From: Sulfurimonas sp.
Lineage (GTDB): Bacteria; Campylobacterota; Campylobacteria; Campylobacterales; Sulfurimonadaceae
Reading direction: 5' to 3'
DNA length: 28,175 nucleotides
Assembly (NCBI GenBank): GCA_027063585.1
Contig: JAMORM010000111.1
Coordinates: 1 to 28,175, forward strand
A program made the translations under genes and the position numbers. Positions 1 through 8,863 of the stretch are shown here, in pieces (positions within the stretch are counted from its first letter, which is position 1; every line of letters begins with the position of its first letter). Under the pieces are notes generated by a model. The model had not been told where the DNA came from. It saw only the letters and a list, made by a program, of their open reading frames with translations, and searched no databases.

Positions 1-352
1 CAAGAGATACAATTTTCATGAATCCTGCGTAACGTACTTCACGACCAATTGGTCCAAAAATACGAGTACCAATAGGCTCTCTCTTGTCATCAAGTATAAC
101 TGCTGCATTGTCATCAAAACGGATTAATGATCCGTTTTCACGTTGAACTTCTTTATGAGTTCTAACAACAACAGCCTTTACAACTTTACCTTTTTTAACT
201 TTAGCAGTTGGAATCGCTTTTTTCACAGAAGCAACGATAACGTCACCTACTGATGCATAACGACGCTTAGAACCGCCAAGTACCTTAATACACATAATCT
301 CTTTAGCACCTGTATTATCAGCTACATTTAAACGAGTAAAACCTTGAATCAT
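1..352 (-). CDS. rplN: 50S ribosomal protein L14 (uL14), 3' end outside the window
   Basis: Translating the minus strand from the ATG at 352 gives a clear L14: it opens [17 protein letters not shown] and runs through [10 protein letters not shown] to MKIVSL. About 117 of the usual ~122 residues are present, so only the last few codons are missing. L14 binds 23S rRNA at the subunit interface of the large subunit. The start lies 1 nt past the rpsQ TAG, so translation is probably coupled. It is the last gene of the S10 operon visible here; rplX and rplE would be expected next outside the window. Confidence 0.96.
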   Translation of the reverse strand, partial: MIQGFTRLNVADNTGAKEIMCIKVLGGSKRRYASVGDVIVASVKKAIPTAKVKKGKVVKAVVVRTHKEVQRENGSLIRFDDNAAVILDDKREPIGTRIFGPIGREVRYAGFMKIVSL

Positions 353-353
353 A

Positions 354-599
354 CTACGCTCCTTTTACAACTGATTTAAGTCTAAAAGATTTAGTCTTAG
401 AAAGCGGACGACACTCGATTGCAATAATCTCGTCTCCAACTTTTACTTCATTACGTTCATCATGTACCAGGTACTTTTTGAAACGCTTTACAACTTTGTG
501 ATAACGAGGATGCATTACACGACGTTCAACAACTATAGTTACTGTTTTATCGCCTGCAATTTTAATTACGTTACCTTGAATTTCACGCTTATTAGCCAT
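354..599 (-). CDS. rpsQ: 30S ribosomal protein S17 (uS17)
   Basis: An 81-residue basic protein beginning [19 protein letters not shown], with the S17 core motif [14 protein letters not shown] and the [15 protein letters not shown] segment. S17 is a primary 16S rRNA-binding protein of the 30S body, and the length is normal for the family. It lies between rpmC (9-nt gap) and rplN (1-nt gap), the standard order. Confidence 0.97.
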   Translation of the reverse strand: MANKREIQGNVIKIAGDKTVTIVVERRVMHPRYHKVVKRFKKYLVHDERNEVKVGDEIIAIECRPLSKTKSFRLKSVVKGA

Positions 600-608
600 C
601 GCTCGCCC

Positions 609-797
609 CTACTTTGCTACTGCAGCAAGTGCAGTATTGATTCTAGCAATATCTTTTTTAGCAACACGAAGTTCGCTAGTATTTTGTAATTGCATCATTT
701 TTTGTTTAATTTTTAAAGTAAACAGTTCAGTCTTTTTCTCTTTAAGCATTGCTTGAAGCTCTGCTGAACTTTTTTCTGCTAAATCAGAATATTTCAT
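609..797 (-). CDS. rpmC: 50S ribosomal protein L29 (uL29)
   Basis: A 62-residue helical protein, [20 protein letters not shown]..., ending in the L29 signature in which an Arg-rich helix contains [12 protein letters not shown]29 sits beside L23 at the polypeptide exit tunnel. Its start overlaps the end of rplP by 14 nt, the only sizeable overlap in this ribosomal run, so its initiation probably depends on ribosomes finishing rplP. Confidence 0.96.
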   Translation of the reverse strand: MKYSDLAEKSSAELQAMLKEKKTELFTLKIKQKMMQLQNTSELRVAKKDIARINTALAAVAK

Positions 798-1209
798 TGT
801 TCATCTCCGCAGTAACAATTTTACATTTGAATGGTAGTTTATGCATAGCAAGAGTTAATGCTTCACGAGCAATCTCTTCTGGTACACCACCCATTTCAAA
901 GATTATACGACCTGGTTTAATGTTCATTACCCATTGGTCAACAGCACCCTTACCTTTACCCATACGAGTTTCAAGAGGTTTTGCAGTTAACGGCTTGGCA
1001 GGGAATACACGAATCCAAATCTTACCTTGTCTTTTAATGTGACGAGTTGCAGAAATACGAGCCGACTCAATCTGACGTGAGTTGATACGACCAGCTTCTA
1101 CCGCTTTAAATGCGATGTCACCAAAAGATAATTTATAGCCAGAACGAGCGTAACCACGGTTACGTCCTTTCATTACTTTACGATATTTTGTTCTTTTTGG
1201 CATTAACAT
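784..1209 (-). CDS. rplP: 50S ribosomal protein L16 (uL16)
   Basis: A 141-residue L16 starting [20 protein letters not shown], a start typical of Campylobacterota L16 (other phyla often have MLQPKRTK). The family core [21 protein letters not shown] and the [19 protein letters not shown] segment are intact. L16 helps organise the A-site region of the large subunit. A second Met at codon 3 is possible, but the longer form agrees with the family. Confidence 0.97.
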   Translation of the reverse strand: MLMPKRTKYRKVMKGRNRGYARSGYKLSFGDIAFKAVEAGRINSRQIESARISATRHIKRQGKIWIRVFPAKPLTAKPLETRMGKGKGAVDQWVMNIKPGRIIFEMGGVPEEIAREALTLAMHKLPFKCKIVTAEMNNEIF

Positions 1210-1211
1210 GA

Positions 1212-1928
1212 TTATTCAGCCTTTTCACTATTTTCACGTCTAACTGGCTTTCTGCCACGACGCTCTTTTTTCTCTTCTTTAGCTTCTGCAGGAATACCTT
1301 TAGTCAGTACCTCACCTTTGAAGATCCATACTTTAACACCGATAATACCGTATGTAGTATGGGCTTCAGCAAAACCGTAATCAATTTTTGCACGAAGAGT
1401 ATGAAGAGGAACACGTCCCTCTAAGTACCATTCAGTACGTGCCATTTCAGCACCGCCTAAACGACCTGCAACTGCAACTTTGATACCTTTAGCACCAGAA
1501 CGCTGTGCACCTTGCATAACTTTTTTCATAGCTCTACGGAATGCAACACGACGTTCTAACTGAGTAGCAACATTTTCAGCAACTAATTGTGCTGAAGTTT
1601 GCGCTTTTTTCTCTTCTTTAATGTTAATAGATACAGTTTTACCAACAAGTTTTTGAACAGCTGTTTTGAGCTTCTCTATATCTGCACCTTTCTTCCCGAT
1701 AATAATACCAGGACGTGCTGCAACGATAGTTACACGAAGTCTTTTTACTGTTCTTTCAATGATGATGTTAGAAACACCAGCATAGTAAAGCTCTTTTTTC
1801 AAAAATGTTCTTATCTTGTGATCTTCACCTAAAGCTGCCGGAGCAGTTTTAAAATTAGGAAACCAACGAGATTCCCAGTTGCGGTTGATACCAAGACGTA
1901 AACCAATAGGATTAACTTTTTGACCCAT
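1212..1928 (-). CDS. rpsC: 30S ribosomal protein S3 (uS3)
   Basis: A 238-residue S3 opening [20 protein letters not shown]. An N-terminal KH domain follows with the [10 protein letters not shown] nucleic-acid-binding loop, then the C-terminal domain with [19 protein letters not shown] and [17 protein letters not shown]3 lines the mRNA entry channel of the 30S head. The last ~25 residues form a charged Lys/Arg/Glu tail beyond the folded core. It begins 1 nt after rplV and ends 2 nt before rplP. Confidence 0.97.
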   Translation of the reverse strand: MGQKVNPIGLRLGINRNWESRWFPNFKTAPAALGEDHKIRTFLKKELYYAGVSNIIIERTVKRLRVTIVAARPGIIIGKKGADIEKLKTAVQKLVGKTVSINIKEEKKAQTSAQLVAENVATQLERRVAFRRAMKKVMQGAQRSGAKGIKVAVAGRLGGAEMARTEWYLEGRVPLHTLRAKIDYGFAEAHTTYGIIGVKVWIFKGEVLTKGIPAEAKEEKKERRGRKPVRRENSEKAE

Positions 1929-1929
1929 A

Positions 1930-2247
1930 CTATTTACCCTCTACTTCTACTAAGATATGTGCTGTTGGTTTACGAATACCAGACGCCATACCACGAGCAC
2001 GTGGACGGAAACGTTTAAGTACTGGACCATTGTCAACACGACATGATGTAATTACACAATCTTCAGCTTCACTACCGCTGTTAGCAACTGCAGATGCAAT
2101 TACTTTAGAGATAATTTTTGCCGCCTTATTTGGAGTAAATTCTAAAGCTGCCATAGCCTCTTCAGCATTCATACCCTGCACTTCACGTGCGATAAGACGA
2201 GATTTGATAGGTGATACACGGATAAATTTTAATAATGCTCTAGCCAT
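1930..2247 (-). CDS. rplV: 50S ribosomal protein L22 (uL22)
   Basis: A 105-residue L22: [20 protein letters not shown] at the N-terminus, then the long beta-hairpin region and the conserved [10 protein letters not shown] with [12 protein letters not shown] at the C-terminus. The hairpin lines the exit tunnel near L4. The length is typical. It is spaced 2 nt from rpsS and 1 nt from rpsC. Confidence 0.97.
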   Translation of the reverse strand: MARALLKFIRVSPIKSRLIAREVQGMNAEEAMAALEFTPNKAAKIISKVIASAVANSGSEAEDCVITSCRVDNGPVLKRFRPRARGMASGIRKPTAHILVEVEGK

Positions 2248-2249
2248 GA

Positions 2250-2525
2250 TTACCCCTTCTTCTGAACAGAGCCCTTGTGGCCCTTGAATGTACGAGTTGG
2301 TGCAAATTCACCAAGTTTATAACCAATGTGGTTCTCTGTAACATATACAGGAACGAATTGGCGACCATTATGAACATTTATTGTCAAACCAACCATATCA
2401 GGAAGAACCATAGATCTTCTTGACCAAGTTTTAATAGGTTTTTTCTTTGCTTCGGCTTTCATAGCCTCCACTTTTTTCATTAAATGATCATCTACGAATG
2501 GACCTTTTTTTACTGAACGAGCCAT
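2250..2525 (-). CDS. rpsS: 30S ribosomal protein S19 (uS19)
   Basis: A 91-residue S19 with the family start [20 protein letters not shown] and the core motifs [20 protein letters not shown] and GHKLGEF-like [17 protein letters not shown]19 sits in the 30S head with S13. It starts 2 nt after the rplB stop. Confidence 0.97.
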   Translation of the reverse strand: MARSVKKGPFVDDHLMKKVEAMKAEAKKKPIKTWSRRSMVLPDMVGLTINVHNGRQFVPVYVTENHIGYKLGEFAPTRTFKGHKGSVQKKG

Positions 2526-2527
2526 TG

Positions 2528-3373
2528 TTAACCTACCCTTTTAGCATTTGGTTTACGGCGAGTAATAATTAACTTATCACTAGCTTTCTTACGACGAGTT
2601 TTAGCACCCTTAGTTGGTTTACCCCAAGGAGTAACCGGATGACGACCTGAGTTCGTTTTACCTTCACCACCACCATGCGGGTGATCAATCGGGTTCATTG
2701 CAGAACCACGAGTCTGTGGACGAATACCAAGGTGACGTTGACGACCAGCTTTTGCAATAACGATGTTTGCAAATTCTTCATTACCAACGATTCCAACAGT
2801 AGCTAAACACTCACCAAGTACTAAACGCATCTCTGATGAAGGCATACGTAAAGATACATATTTGCCATCACGACCCATAATTTGAGCAGAAGTTCCAGCT
2901 GAACGAACCATTTGTCCGCCTTTGCCAACTTTTAACTCAACATTATGTACAAGTGTACCAACCGGAATGTTTTGAAGTTTCATTGTATTACCCGGTTTAA
3001 CATCTAAACCAGACTCTGCAGACTCAACTGTATCTCCAACATTTAAACCTTTTGGTTGCAAGATGTATCTTTTTTCACCATCAGCATAAGTAATTAATGC
3101 GATACGACAGTTACGATACGGATCATACTCAATTGCAGATACTGTAGCTGGTACACCAAATTTATTTCTTTTAAAATCAATAATACGATAAAGCTTTTTC
3201 GCACCAGCTTGTCTGTGGCGAGATGTGATACGACCATTATTGTTACGACCAGCAGTTGTTGGAAGTTTTACCAATAATGAACGAACACTAGCTTTAGCAG
3301 TAATATCTGAACTATCTACATTCGTATAAAAACGACGAGACGGAGTTATCGGTCTATAAGTTTTAATTGCCAT
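2528..3373 (-). CDS. rplB: 50S ribosomal protein L2 (uL2)
   Basis: A 281-residue L2, slightly longer than the ~275 usual. Recognisable parts are the N-terminal [15 protein letters not shown], the OB-fold/SH3 core with [19 protein letters not shown], and the C-terminal loop [14 protein letters not shown], which holds the conserved histidine near the peptidyl-transferase centre. The basic C-terminal tail RRKPNAKRV is present. It starts 1 nt after the rplW stop. Confidence 0.97.
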   Translation of the reverse strand: MAIKTYRPITPSRRFYTNVDSSDITAKASVRSLLVKLPTTAGRNNNGRITSRHRQAGAKKLYRIIDFKRNKFGVPATVSAIEYDPYRNCRIALITYADGEKRYILQPKGLNVGDTVESAESGLDVKPGNTMKLQNIPVGTLVHNVELKVGKGGQMVRSAGTSAQIMGRDGKYVSLRMPSSEMRLVLGECLATVGIVGNEEFANIVIAKAGRQRHLGIRPQTRGSAMNPIDHPHGGGEGKTNSGRHPVTPWGKPTKGAKTRRKKASDKLIITRRKPNAKRVG

Positions 3374-3374
3374 C

Positions 3375-3656
3375 TTATACCGCCAAACTTTCTATTTGTG
3401 CACCCTCAGGTAACGTAACATAAAACTTTTTGAAGTCATTTTGTTTACCCTGTACACCACGGAAACGTTTTACTTTTCCGCTTTGATTTAGAGAGTTGAT
3501 TTTTGTCGGAATAATTCCGAAATACTCTCTAAACACCTCTTTAAGACCTGTTTTAGTCATACGTGGTGATGTTTGAACAACAATAACACCATCTTCTTGT
3601 AAACCTAAAGTCTTTTCTGTATATAAAATAGATTTAATATCTGTAATATCAGCCAT
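3375..3656 (-). CDS. rplW: 50S ribosomal protein L23 (uL23)
   Basis: A 93-residue L23, with [14 protein letters not shown] at the N-terminus and the C-terminal [20 protein letters not shown]23 docks trigger factor and SRP at the tunnel exit. Its ATG shares the A of the rplD stop codon (TAATG), which implies reinitiation coupling. Confidence 0.95.
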   Translation of the reverse strand: MADITDIKSILYTEKTLGLQEDGVIVVQTSPRMTKTGLKEVFREYFGIIPTKINSLNQSGKVKRFRGVQGKQNDFKKFYVTLPEGAQIESLAV

Positions 3657-4270
3657 TACTTAGCCTCACTTGTTAAAGTTTCCCATACAGCTTTTTCTAT
3701 CACGATTGAGCGATAGTTAGCAGCTAAGTATGCGTTTAACTCATTAGATTCAACAACATATGTTTGATGTAAATTCTCAAACGCTAAAAATGTTTTTTCA
3801 TCTAATAAAGATTTAACAAAAAGTGTATCTCTTTGACCCAAAGCTTTGAACATTGCTGCCGCATCTTTAGTTTTACCAGACTCAACAGAGATACTGTCAA
3901 CGATAAAAAGAGTACCATTTTGTGCATGCTCATTTAAAGCAAAATTTAAAGCAAGTTTTTTCTGCTTTTTATTTACTTTTAAATCATAGTTGCGGTTGTT
4001 TTTAGAACCAAAAGCTTTACCACCACCTACGAATATAGGAGAACGACGAGAACCGGCACGAGCACGACCGCCACCTTTTTGAGCCCATGGTTTTTTACCA
4101 CCACCACGTACTTCACTTCTACCTTTAGTAGTCGCTGTATTTGCACGTTGTGCAGCCTGAGCAGACTTAACATAAAGATAAAGGTTATGAGGGTTAATTC
4201 CAGAGAATGCCTCTGGTAATGCTAACTCAGATGCTTTTTCCATTTTTTCATTTAAAACGATTGCGCTCAT
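3656..4270 (-). CDS. rplD: 50S ribosomal protein L4 (uL4)
   Basis: A 204-residue L4 with the diagnostic basic loop [20 protein letters not shown] followed by [17 protein letters not shown], the extension that enters the exit tunnel. In gamma-proteobacteria L4 also autoregulates the S10 operon; nothing in the 48-nt leader here proves that for this genome. The start overlaps the rplC stop as TAATG. Confidence 0.96.
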   Translation of the reverse strand: MSAIVLNEKMEKASELALPEAFSGINPHNLYLYVKSAQAAQRANTATTKGRSEVRGGGKKPWAQKGGGRARAGSRRSPIFVGGGKAFGSKNNRNYDLKVNKKQKKLALNFALNEHAQNGTLFIVDSISVESGKTKDAAAMFKALGQRDTLFVKSLLDEKTFLAFENLHQTYVVESNELNAYLAANYRSIVIEKAVWETLTSEAK

Positions 4271-4845
4271 TATTTAGCTACCTTTACACGACCTAGAGCA
4301 CCGTTAGCACCTGAAACTGAACCTAAAACCGCAATGATTTTGTTTTCAGCATCGAAAGAAACGATCTCATTTTTTACACTGTTTTGTGTATTTCCGTATT
4401 GTCCAGGCATTTTCTTACCCTTCATTACACGACCTGGCCATTCAGCATTACCGATTGAACCTGTTCTACGACCAAATCTATGACCGTGAGATGCAGGACC
4501 ACCACCGAAATTCCAACGCTTCATTGCACCTGAAAAACCACGACCTTTTGTGTTGAAAGTAGTTTTAAGTTCACTAGCATCTGCTAATGGAGCTAAATCT
4601 AAATCACCAGCTTCGGCGTTTGCTACTTCTAAAGTAACGAAACGGTTAAATTCAGTTGGAAGATTGTATTTCTTCTGTTGACCTTCTATTGCTTTATTCA
4701 TTTTTTTACCGCTATTGTACGCTACAATTGCAGTACCTTCATTCACTTCACACACTTTCGCATCTAAAACTCTTAATAGAGTAACTGGTTTAGACGGAAC
4801 TGTGATAGTACGGCTCATACCGATTTTTTCAACAATATATTCCAC
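4270..4845 (-). CDS. rplC: 50S ribosomal protein L3 (uL3)
   Basis: A 191-residue L3 with the core motif [20 protein letters not shown] and then [21 protein letters not shown] and GQYGNTQNS. The N-terminus [14 protein letters not shown] is divergent but in register with the family's first beta strand. L3 is an early assembly protein of the large subunit. It lies 8 nt downstream of rpsJ. Confidence 0.96.
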   Translation of the reverse strand: MEYIVEKIGMSRTITVPSKPVTLLRVLDAKVCEVNEGTAIVAYNSGKKMNKAIEGQQKKYNLPTEFNRFVTLEVANAEAGDLDLAPLADASELKTTFNTKGRGFSGAMKRWNFGGGPASHGHRFGRRTGSIGNAEWPGRVMKGKKMPGQYGNTQNSVKNEIVSFDAENKIIAVLGSVSGANGALGRVKVAK

Positions 4846-4853
4846 GATTACTC

Positions 4854-5165
4854 CTATTTGTCCATAGAGCGAACTTCAACGTCCACTTCCGGTGCAAGAT
4901 CTAGTTTCATTAATGAATCTACTGTTTCCGGTGTTGCAGAAACGATGTCGATCATTCTTGCGTGCATACGAATTTCAAATTGCTCACGAGCTTTTTTGTT
5001 AACGTGAACTGATTTTAATACTGTATATTTACGAATTTTTGTTGGTAAAGGTATTGGACCACGAATTACGGCACCTGTACGCTTTACAGCCTCAACGATT
5101 GACGCTACTGATCTATCTAATACACGATGATCGTAAGCTTTCAATTTTAAACGAATTTTTTCCAT
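4854..5165 (-). CDS. rpsJ: 30S ribosomal protein S10 (uS10/NusE), first gene of the S10 operon
   Basis: A 103-residue S10: [20 protein letters not shown], then [20 protein letters not shown] and the [14 protein letters not shown] segment. S10 is a 30S head protein and, as NusE, part of transcription antitermination complexes. It is preceded on the minus strand by an AGAAGGA ribosome-binding site and a promoter at 5221-5249, so it is the first gene of the operon. Confidence 0.97.
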   Translation of the reverse strand: MEKIRLKLKAYDHRVLDRSVASIVEAVKRTGAVIRGPIPLPTKIRKYTVLKSVHVNKKAREQFEIRMHARMIDIVSATPETVDSLMKLDLAPEVDVEVRSMDK

Positions 5166-5341
5166 GTTTTTCCTTCTAAAGAACTCGTTGGATCCTAGCC
5201 CAACTATTTAAGGGAACGGAATTATACTCAAAGCAGTACAAATATTCAAGGATTTAGGCATTAAAAATTGATTTTATCTATAATTTATTTCCTTTTAATA
5301 AGGAAGTGATACAATTGTGAAGTTTAAAAATTGGAAAATTT
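5166..5341. other. Divergent intergenic region rpsJ / ATPase gene
   Basis: This 176-bp gene-free stretch separates the S10 operon from the plus-strand genes. It holds the S10 promoter and its leader on the left. On the right is a perfect 6-bp inverted repeat, TTCCTT (5289-5294) and AAGGAA (5300-5305) with a 5-nt loop, followed by a -10-like TACAAT (5310-5315) that could serve the ATPase gene. The inverted repeat could be an operator or chance. No tRNA or small ORF was seen. Confidence 0.5.
5221..5249 (-). promoter_or_regulatory. S10 operon promoter
   Basis: On the minus strand the -10 hexamer TATAAT (5226-5221) is an exact consensus match. A -35-like TTGAAT (5249-5244, four of six) sits exactly 17 bp upstream. 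The transcript would start near 5214 and leave a ~48-nt leader. The leader contains a 5-bp hairpin (5187-5191 pairing with 5200-5204) of unknown significance. This is the best sigma70-type promoter in the window, fitting a highly expressed operon. Confidence 0.7.
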
Positions 5342-6406
5342 ATGGAAATATTACTCGAAGAATTTTACAAAACTGATTTACATGTAGAAAAATATATACA
5401 AAGAAAAGTTTTTATAGATGACAAATCATACCAAATCAACGGTATAAGCAAAAGCGGAAAAAGCCGCTTGGTAAAAAACTATCTTTTGTCTTTAAAAAAA
5501 AGTTCTTATCTCTATATAAACTGCAGAGACATACGCATAGATACAGATAAACTCAATACTTCACTTGCATCTTTTTGCAATCTGAATAAAATTGACACAC
5601 TTGTTTTAGACAATTACAACCCTGAGATTAAATTTGCCAATGTTTCTCAGTTGATTATAACAAGTGAGATTCCTTATAATATAGATGTTTTAGAACATTT
5701 GACACTCTATCCCCTTGATTATGAAGAGTTTTTGGCGTACGAACACAAATATGACTCAAGTGCACTGAACCATTTCTTTCAGCTTGGCGGGTTTGCTTCT
5801 ATGCATACGGTCGCCCCAGACGAAAGGATAGTCTATCTGCAAAATATTTTGAAATTTACCCTGAGTGAAATTGAATTTGATATTTTGTGTTTATGCGCAA
5901 AATTTATGTCCCGAAAACTCTCAGCTTTTACTATATATGAAAGACTCAAACTCACACGCAAAATTTCCAAAGATAAATTGTATACATCATTTGCTCTTTT
6001 GACAGAAAAAAAATATATCCATCTGCTTCCAAAATACAACCACGCACGTGCAACTAAAAAAGTTTATTTGTGCGACACTTCTCTAAAAGGTGCGTTAAGT
6101 ATTGAAAAAAACTTTGCAAAACTCTTTGAAAACATGGTCTATCTTGAACTTTTAAAATCATCTACCGAGTGCTATTATGAAGAAGGCATTGATTTTTATC
6201 TGCCTCACAGAGATGAAATAATACTATGTAAACCTTTTGTTGATGAGCGACGATTATTTAAAAAACTTGAAAGCATTGAAGCCTTTTTATTTAGTTACGG
6301 CATTACAAAAATTACTGTTATTACAATGAATAAAGAGGGTAATATTTCTCATCCGCTTAGTAGTGTGGATATAATTCCTTTTGACATTTGGGCATTAGGA
6401 GATTAA
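5342..6406 (+). CDS. AAA_14/DUF4143-like ATP-binding protein with degenerate Walker B
   Basis: A 354-residue protein resembling the AAA_14 + DUF4143 ATPase family. Visible features are a Walker A GISKSGKS at residues 34-41, a Walker-B-like strand ending LVLDNYNP (D90, N91), where the family usually has Asp-Glu, and the family segment LYPLDYEEFL at ~122-131. A winged-helix-like middle follows. The C-terminal part has LFENMVYLELLK (261-272) and GIDF...LCK (D284, K297), which looks like a PD-(D/E)xK nuclease fold in which the ExK glutamate is lost. It is probably co-transcribed with rnhB, 1 nt downstream. A GGAA ribosome-binding site precedes the ATG. Function is unknown; nucleotide binding is likely, hydrolysis and nuclease activity doubtful. 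Confidence 0.75.
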   Translation: MEILLEEFYKTDLHVEKYIQRKVFIDDKSYQINGISKSGKSRLVKNYLLSLKKSSYLYINCRDIRIDTDKLNTSLASFCNLNKIDTLVLDNYNPEIKFANVSQLIITSEIPYNIDVLEHLTLYPLDYEEFLAYEHKYDSSALNHFFQLGGFASMHTVAPDERIVYLQNILKFTLSEIEFDILCLCAKFMSRKLSAFTIYERLKLTRKISKDKLYTSFALLTEKKYIHLLPKYNHARATKKVYLCDTSLKGALSIEKNFAKLFENMVYLELLKSSTECYYEEGIDFYLPHRDEIILCKPFVDERRLFKKLESIEAFLFSYGITKITVITMNKEGNISHPLSSVDIIPFDIWALGD

Positions 6407-6407
6407 T

Positions 6408-6962
6408 ATGAGTATTTTATGCGGCATAGATGAAGCGGGACGTGGACCTTTGGCAGGTGATTTGGTGATGGCAGGATGTATCTTACATGTAAATGTAAAT
6501 GGACTTAATGACTCCAAAAAATTAACAGCCAAAAAACGTGAGGCTTTATACAAGTTAATCGTCGAAAACGCAAGCTATCATATTGTAAAGTTTTCTGCAC
6601 ACGATATAGACAATAACGGTATATCTGCGTGCTTAAAAAAAGGACTCATTGACATTTTAAATAACTTAAAAGCGGATGAGTACCTTTTTGACGGCAACCA
6701 GACCTACGGGGTAAAAAATCTTGCAACAATGATACAGGCTGATAGAAAAATTGCCGAAGTGAGTGCAGCATCAATACTTGCAAAAGTCACACATGACGTA
6801 GACATTCTTGAGGCTGCAAAAAAATACCCCGAGTACCAATTTGAAAAACATAAAGGGTATGGAACAAAGTTACATGTAGAAATGATTAAAAAATACGGCT
6901 ACTGCGAGATACATAGAAAAACTTATAAAATTAAAGCATTGGAACCTACACTCTTCAACTAA
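6408..6962 (+). CDS. rnhB: Ribonuclease HII
   Basis: A 184-residue RNase HII. The N-terminal motif CGIDEAGRGPLAG (D8, E9) supplies two of the four catalytic acids; FDGN (~residues 94-97) and the AEVSAASILAKVTHD block supply the others. It cleaves RNA in RNA:DNA hybrids, including single misincorporated ribonucleotides. It starts immediately after the stop of the ATPase gene (TAATATG), so the two are likely co-translated. Two copies of the TACATGTA palindrome (6483-6492 and 6870-6879) lie inside the gene. Confidence 0.97.
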   Translation: MSILCGIDEAGRGPLAGDLVMAGCILHVNVNGLNDSKKLTAKKREALYKLIVENASYHIVKFSAHDIDNNGISACLKKGLIDILNNLKADEYLFDGNQTYGVKNLATMIQADRKIAEVSAASILAKVTHDVDILEAAKKYPEYQFEKHKGYGTKLHVEMIKKYGYCEIHRKTYKIKALEPTLFN

Positions 6963-6975
6963 AATAGAAATTCTG

Positions 6976-6984
6976 TGATATAAT
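6976..6984 (+). promoter_or_regulatory. Extended -10 promoter of the pel operon
   Basis: TGATATAAT is a TGn-extended consensus -10, 29 bp upstream of the pelC ATG. No convincing -35 is seen, which is tolerated when TGn is present. The predicted start is near 6991, followed by an AAGG ribosome-binding site at 7003-7006. This makes pelC the first gene of a transcription unit separate from rnhB, whose stop is only 17 bp upstream of the TATAAT hexamer. Confidence 0.6.
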
Positions 6985-7013
6985 ATTAACATTTAATTCT
7001 AAAAGGTCAAAAT

Positions 7014-7499
7014 ATGTTTCTAAAAATACTACTTTTAAGTGCTGTACTGTTATTTGGAGGATGTTCAACAAAGGCACTTGTTAGCACAAAAAAAACACTT
7101 CCTGTGGCTGAAAAAAATAATACAATTTCCCTTTTTGAACTCAACAACTATACAGATACTCCCCGTGCGGGAATGCGTGCTGCAAATATTGTTGAAGGTG
7201 TATTAATTGCAAAAGGTTTTAGCGTACAGACACATTTAAAACAAGACCTTTATACACTCAAAGAAGCCAAAAAACAAGCGGTAGAAGATGGATCTACTTA
7301 CTTTTTAATTGGTGGGGTAAGTGAATGGAGATACAAAACAGGTATAGACGGAGAACCGGCTGTCAGCCTGCAACTGACTCTTTATGCAACACAAGATGCT
7401 CATCCAGTTTGGAGTGCAACCGGTGCCGACAACGACTGGGGAAATGCTTCAATAGGAAGTACCGCACAATCATTAATAGAAACTATGATGAACAGATAA
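7014..7499 (+). CDS. pelC: PelC-like outer-membrane lipoprotein of Pel export
   Basis: A 161-residue protein with a type II signal peptide, MFLKILLLSAVLLFGGC, whose lipobox LFGGC gives Cys17 as the lipidated residue. The mature part is a small alpha/beta domain with a Trp near the C-terminus (PVWSATGADNDWG). P. aeruginosa PelC is of similar length and forms a dodecameric ring under the outer membrane, steering the cationic polymer to PelB. Assignment rests on size, lipobox, fold pattern and position directly before pelD. It is the first gene of the operon here, unlike the Pseudomonas order pelABCDEFG. Confidence 0.82.
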   Translation: MFLKILLLSAVLLFGGCSTKALVSTKKTLPVAEKNNTISLFELNNYTDTPRAGMRAANIVEGVLIAKGFSVQTHLKQDLYTLKEAKKQAVEDGSTYFLIGGVSEWRYKTGIDGEPAVSLQLTLYATQDAHPVWSATGADNDWGNASIGSTAQSLIETMMNR

Positions 7500-7507
7500 A
7501 TATCTAA

Positions 7508-8863
7508 ATGCAGTTACCAAATAAACGAAAAAAAGAGCTTTCCAAACACGCAGCTTTCATTACTTTTTTTCAAGAATATGCCTATGCAGAAACTCTTGTT
7601 ATATTAGGACTCTTTTTTCTAATCGGGTATCTTATTTCACCTCAGGATATATGTCTGCTCCACCAAGACGTACCCTACCTCATCATCCTTCTGACTGTCA
7701 TAACACTCTTTCATGGTTTTCAAAGTGGTTTTTTTGCGATGGCAATGGTTTCATTTTGTATGTGGTACTTTTATACGAAATTTCCCTATATAGACTTCTT
7801 AATACACTTGCTCATGGTAATGATTTTTAGTGAGTTTCACTACTACTGGACCAAAGCTATCAGAGAACTAAAACTTGATAATGAGTACAAAGCGAGCAAG
7901 CTCGATGAACTTTCAAAAGCTTTTTACAGTTTAAAAATTTCTCATGACCAACTGGAGAAAAACTATGTGCTTAAACCTATGAGTATTAGAAGTGCCATAG
8001 AAGAAATTTTTGAGCAAGATACAACATTGAAAAGTGATGATACTGATGAAAAAAATGAGCATTACTATCAAAAGTTTTTAACCCTTTTGGAAAAATCATT
8101 CCATGTTGAGAGTGGGTTTATAGTTTACAAACTCCATCACTATGACAAGGAATTTTTGTCTGAAAAAAGCTCCGCCGTTCTTTACAGTTCTGTATGCGAA
8201 GCATATGAGAAAAATGAAATTTTTGACGATTACCTGCTGAATAAAGCTATTAATTATAAACAGCCTATATACATCAGTGACGAACTGGGAAATCCAGACA
8301 TTAATGTCAATGAAGACTCTAATTTTATTGCGGCCATACCTTCTGTATACAATGACAAAGTGATTGCTGTTCTTGTTATAGAGAGAATGCCTTTTATGTC
8401 TTTTAACAGAGAAAATCTTACTTCCATTGCCATACTGCTTGAGTACATATCTATTAGCATTTTCCAACATAACCTGCTTAGTGAAACGCAGGAAATGGTA
8501 ATCATTAAAGACAAAGAGTTCAGATATGAATTTATACGGCTCCATCACATATATACGATATATAAAGTTGATTCAACCCTTATGGCCATAAAACTCACAA
8601 ATGAACTCCAAACACTCAGAGTGTCAGAAAAAATTAAACATATGCTGCGTTCACTGGACTTAGTCACAACAATAAAAGAGAACAACTTTTATTTTATTGT
8701 TTTACTCTTTCCTCTCAATGACAAATCAGCTGCCATGGGGTTTATGAACAGACTTCTAGACACCATTGAAAATGAGAAAGACAAGCAGTTTGAATATATG
8801 ACATTTAGCATTCACAGCACTAAACTGCTCAATAACTACCTTAGAGATAATTATAATGAATAA
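7508..8863 (+). CDS. pelD: PelD, inner-membrane c-di-GMP receptor of Pel synthesis
   Basis: A 451-residue protein with four predicted transmembrane helices (about 28-45, 54-70, 71-90, 93-110), a coiled-coil linker (~115-155), a GAF-like domain (~180-320) and a C-terminal degenerate GGDEF domain (~335-451) lacking the GGDEF active-site motif. An RxxD motif, R381-S-L-D384, followed by R415, reproduces the spacing of the c-di-GMP-binding residues known in Pseudomonas PelD (R367, D370 and R402). It should bind c-di-GMP and activate the synthase post-translationally. The ribosome-binding site is weak, so translation may depend on pelC 8 nt upstream. It overlaps pelE by 8 nt. Confidence 0.88.
   Translation: MQLPNKRKKELSKHAAFITFFQEYAYAETLVILGLFFLIGYLISPQDICLLHQDVPYLIILLTVITLFHGFQSGFFAMAMVSFCMWYFYTKFPYIDFLIHLLMVMIFSEFHYYWTKAIRELKLDNEYKASKLDELSKAFYSLKISHDQLEKNYVLKPMSIRSAIEEIFEQDTTLKSDDTDEKNEHYYQKFLTLLEKSFHVESGFIVYKLHHYDKEFLSEKSSAVLYSSVCEAYEKNEIFDDYLLNKAINYKQPIYISDELGNPDINVNEDSNFIAAIPSVYNDKVIAVLVIERMPFMSFNRENLTSIAILLEYISISIFQHNLLSETQEMVIIKDKEFRYEFIRLHHIYTIYKVDSTLMAIKLTNELQTLRVSEKIKHMLRSLDLVTTIKENNFYFIVLLFPLNDKSAAMGFMNRLLDTIENEKDKQFEYMTFSIHSTKLLNNYLRDNYNE

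Noticed and set aside
5187..5204. A 5-bp hairpin in the rpsJ leader as an L4-type autoregulatory element.
   Set aside because: The stem is short and the ~48-nt leader lacks the multi-hairpin structure of the E. coli S10 leader. It is probably incidental.
5494..5501. A8 tracts (also near 25348-25355) as phase-variation slippage sites.
   Set aside because: A8 runs are common in such AT-rich genes. Phase-variable tracts in this phylum are typically longer poly-G/C, and the frames are intact.
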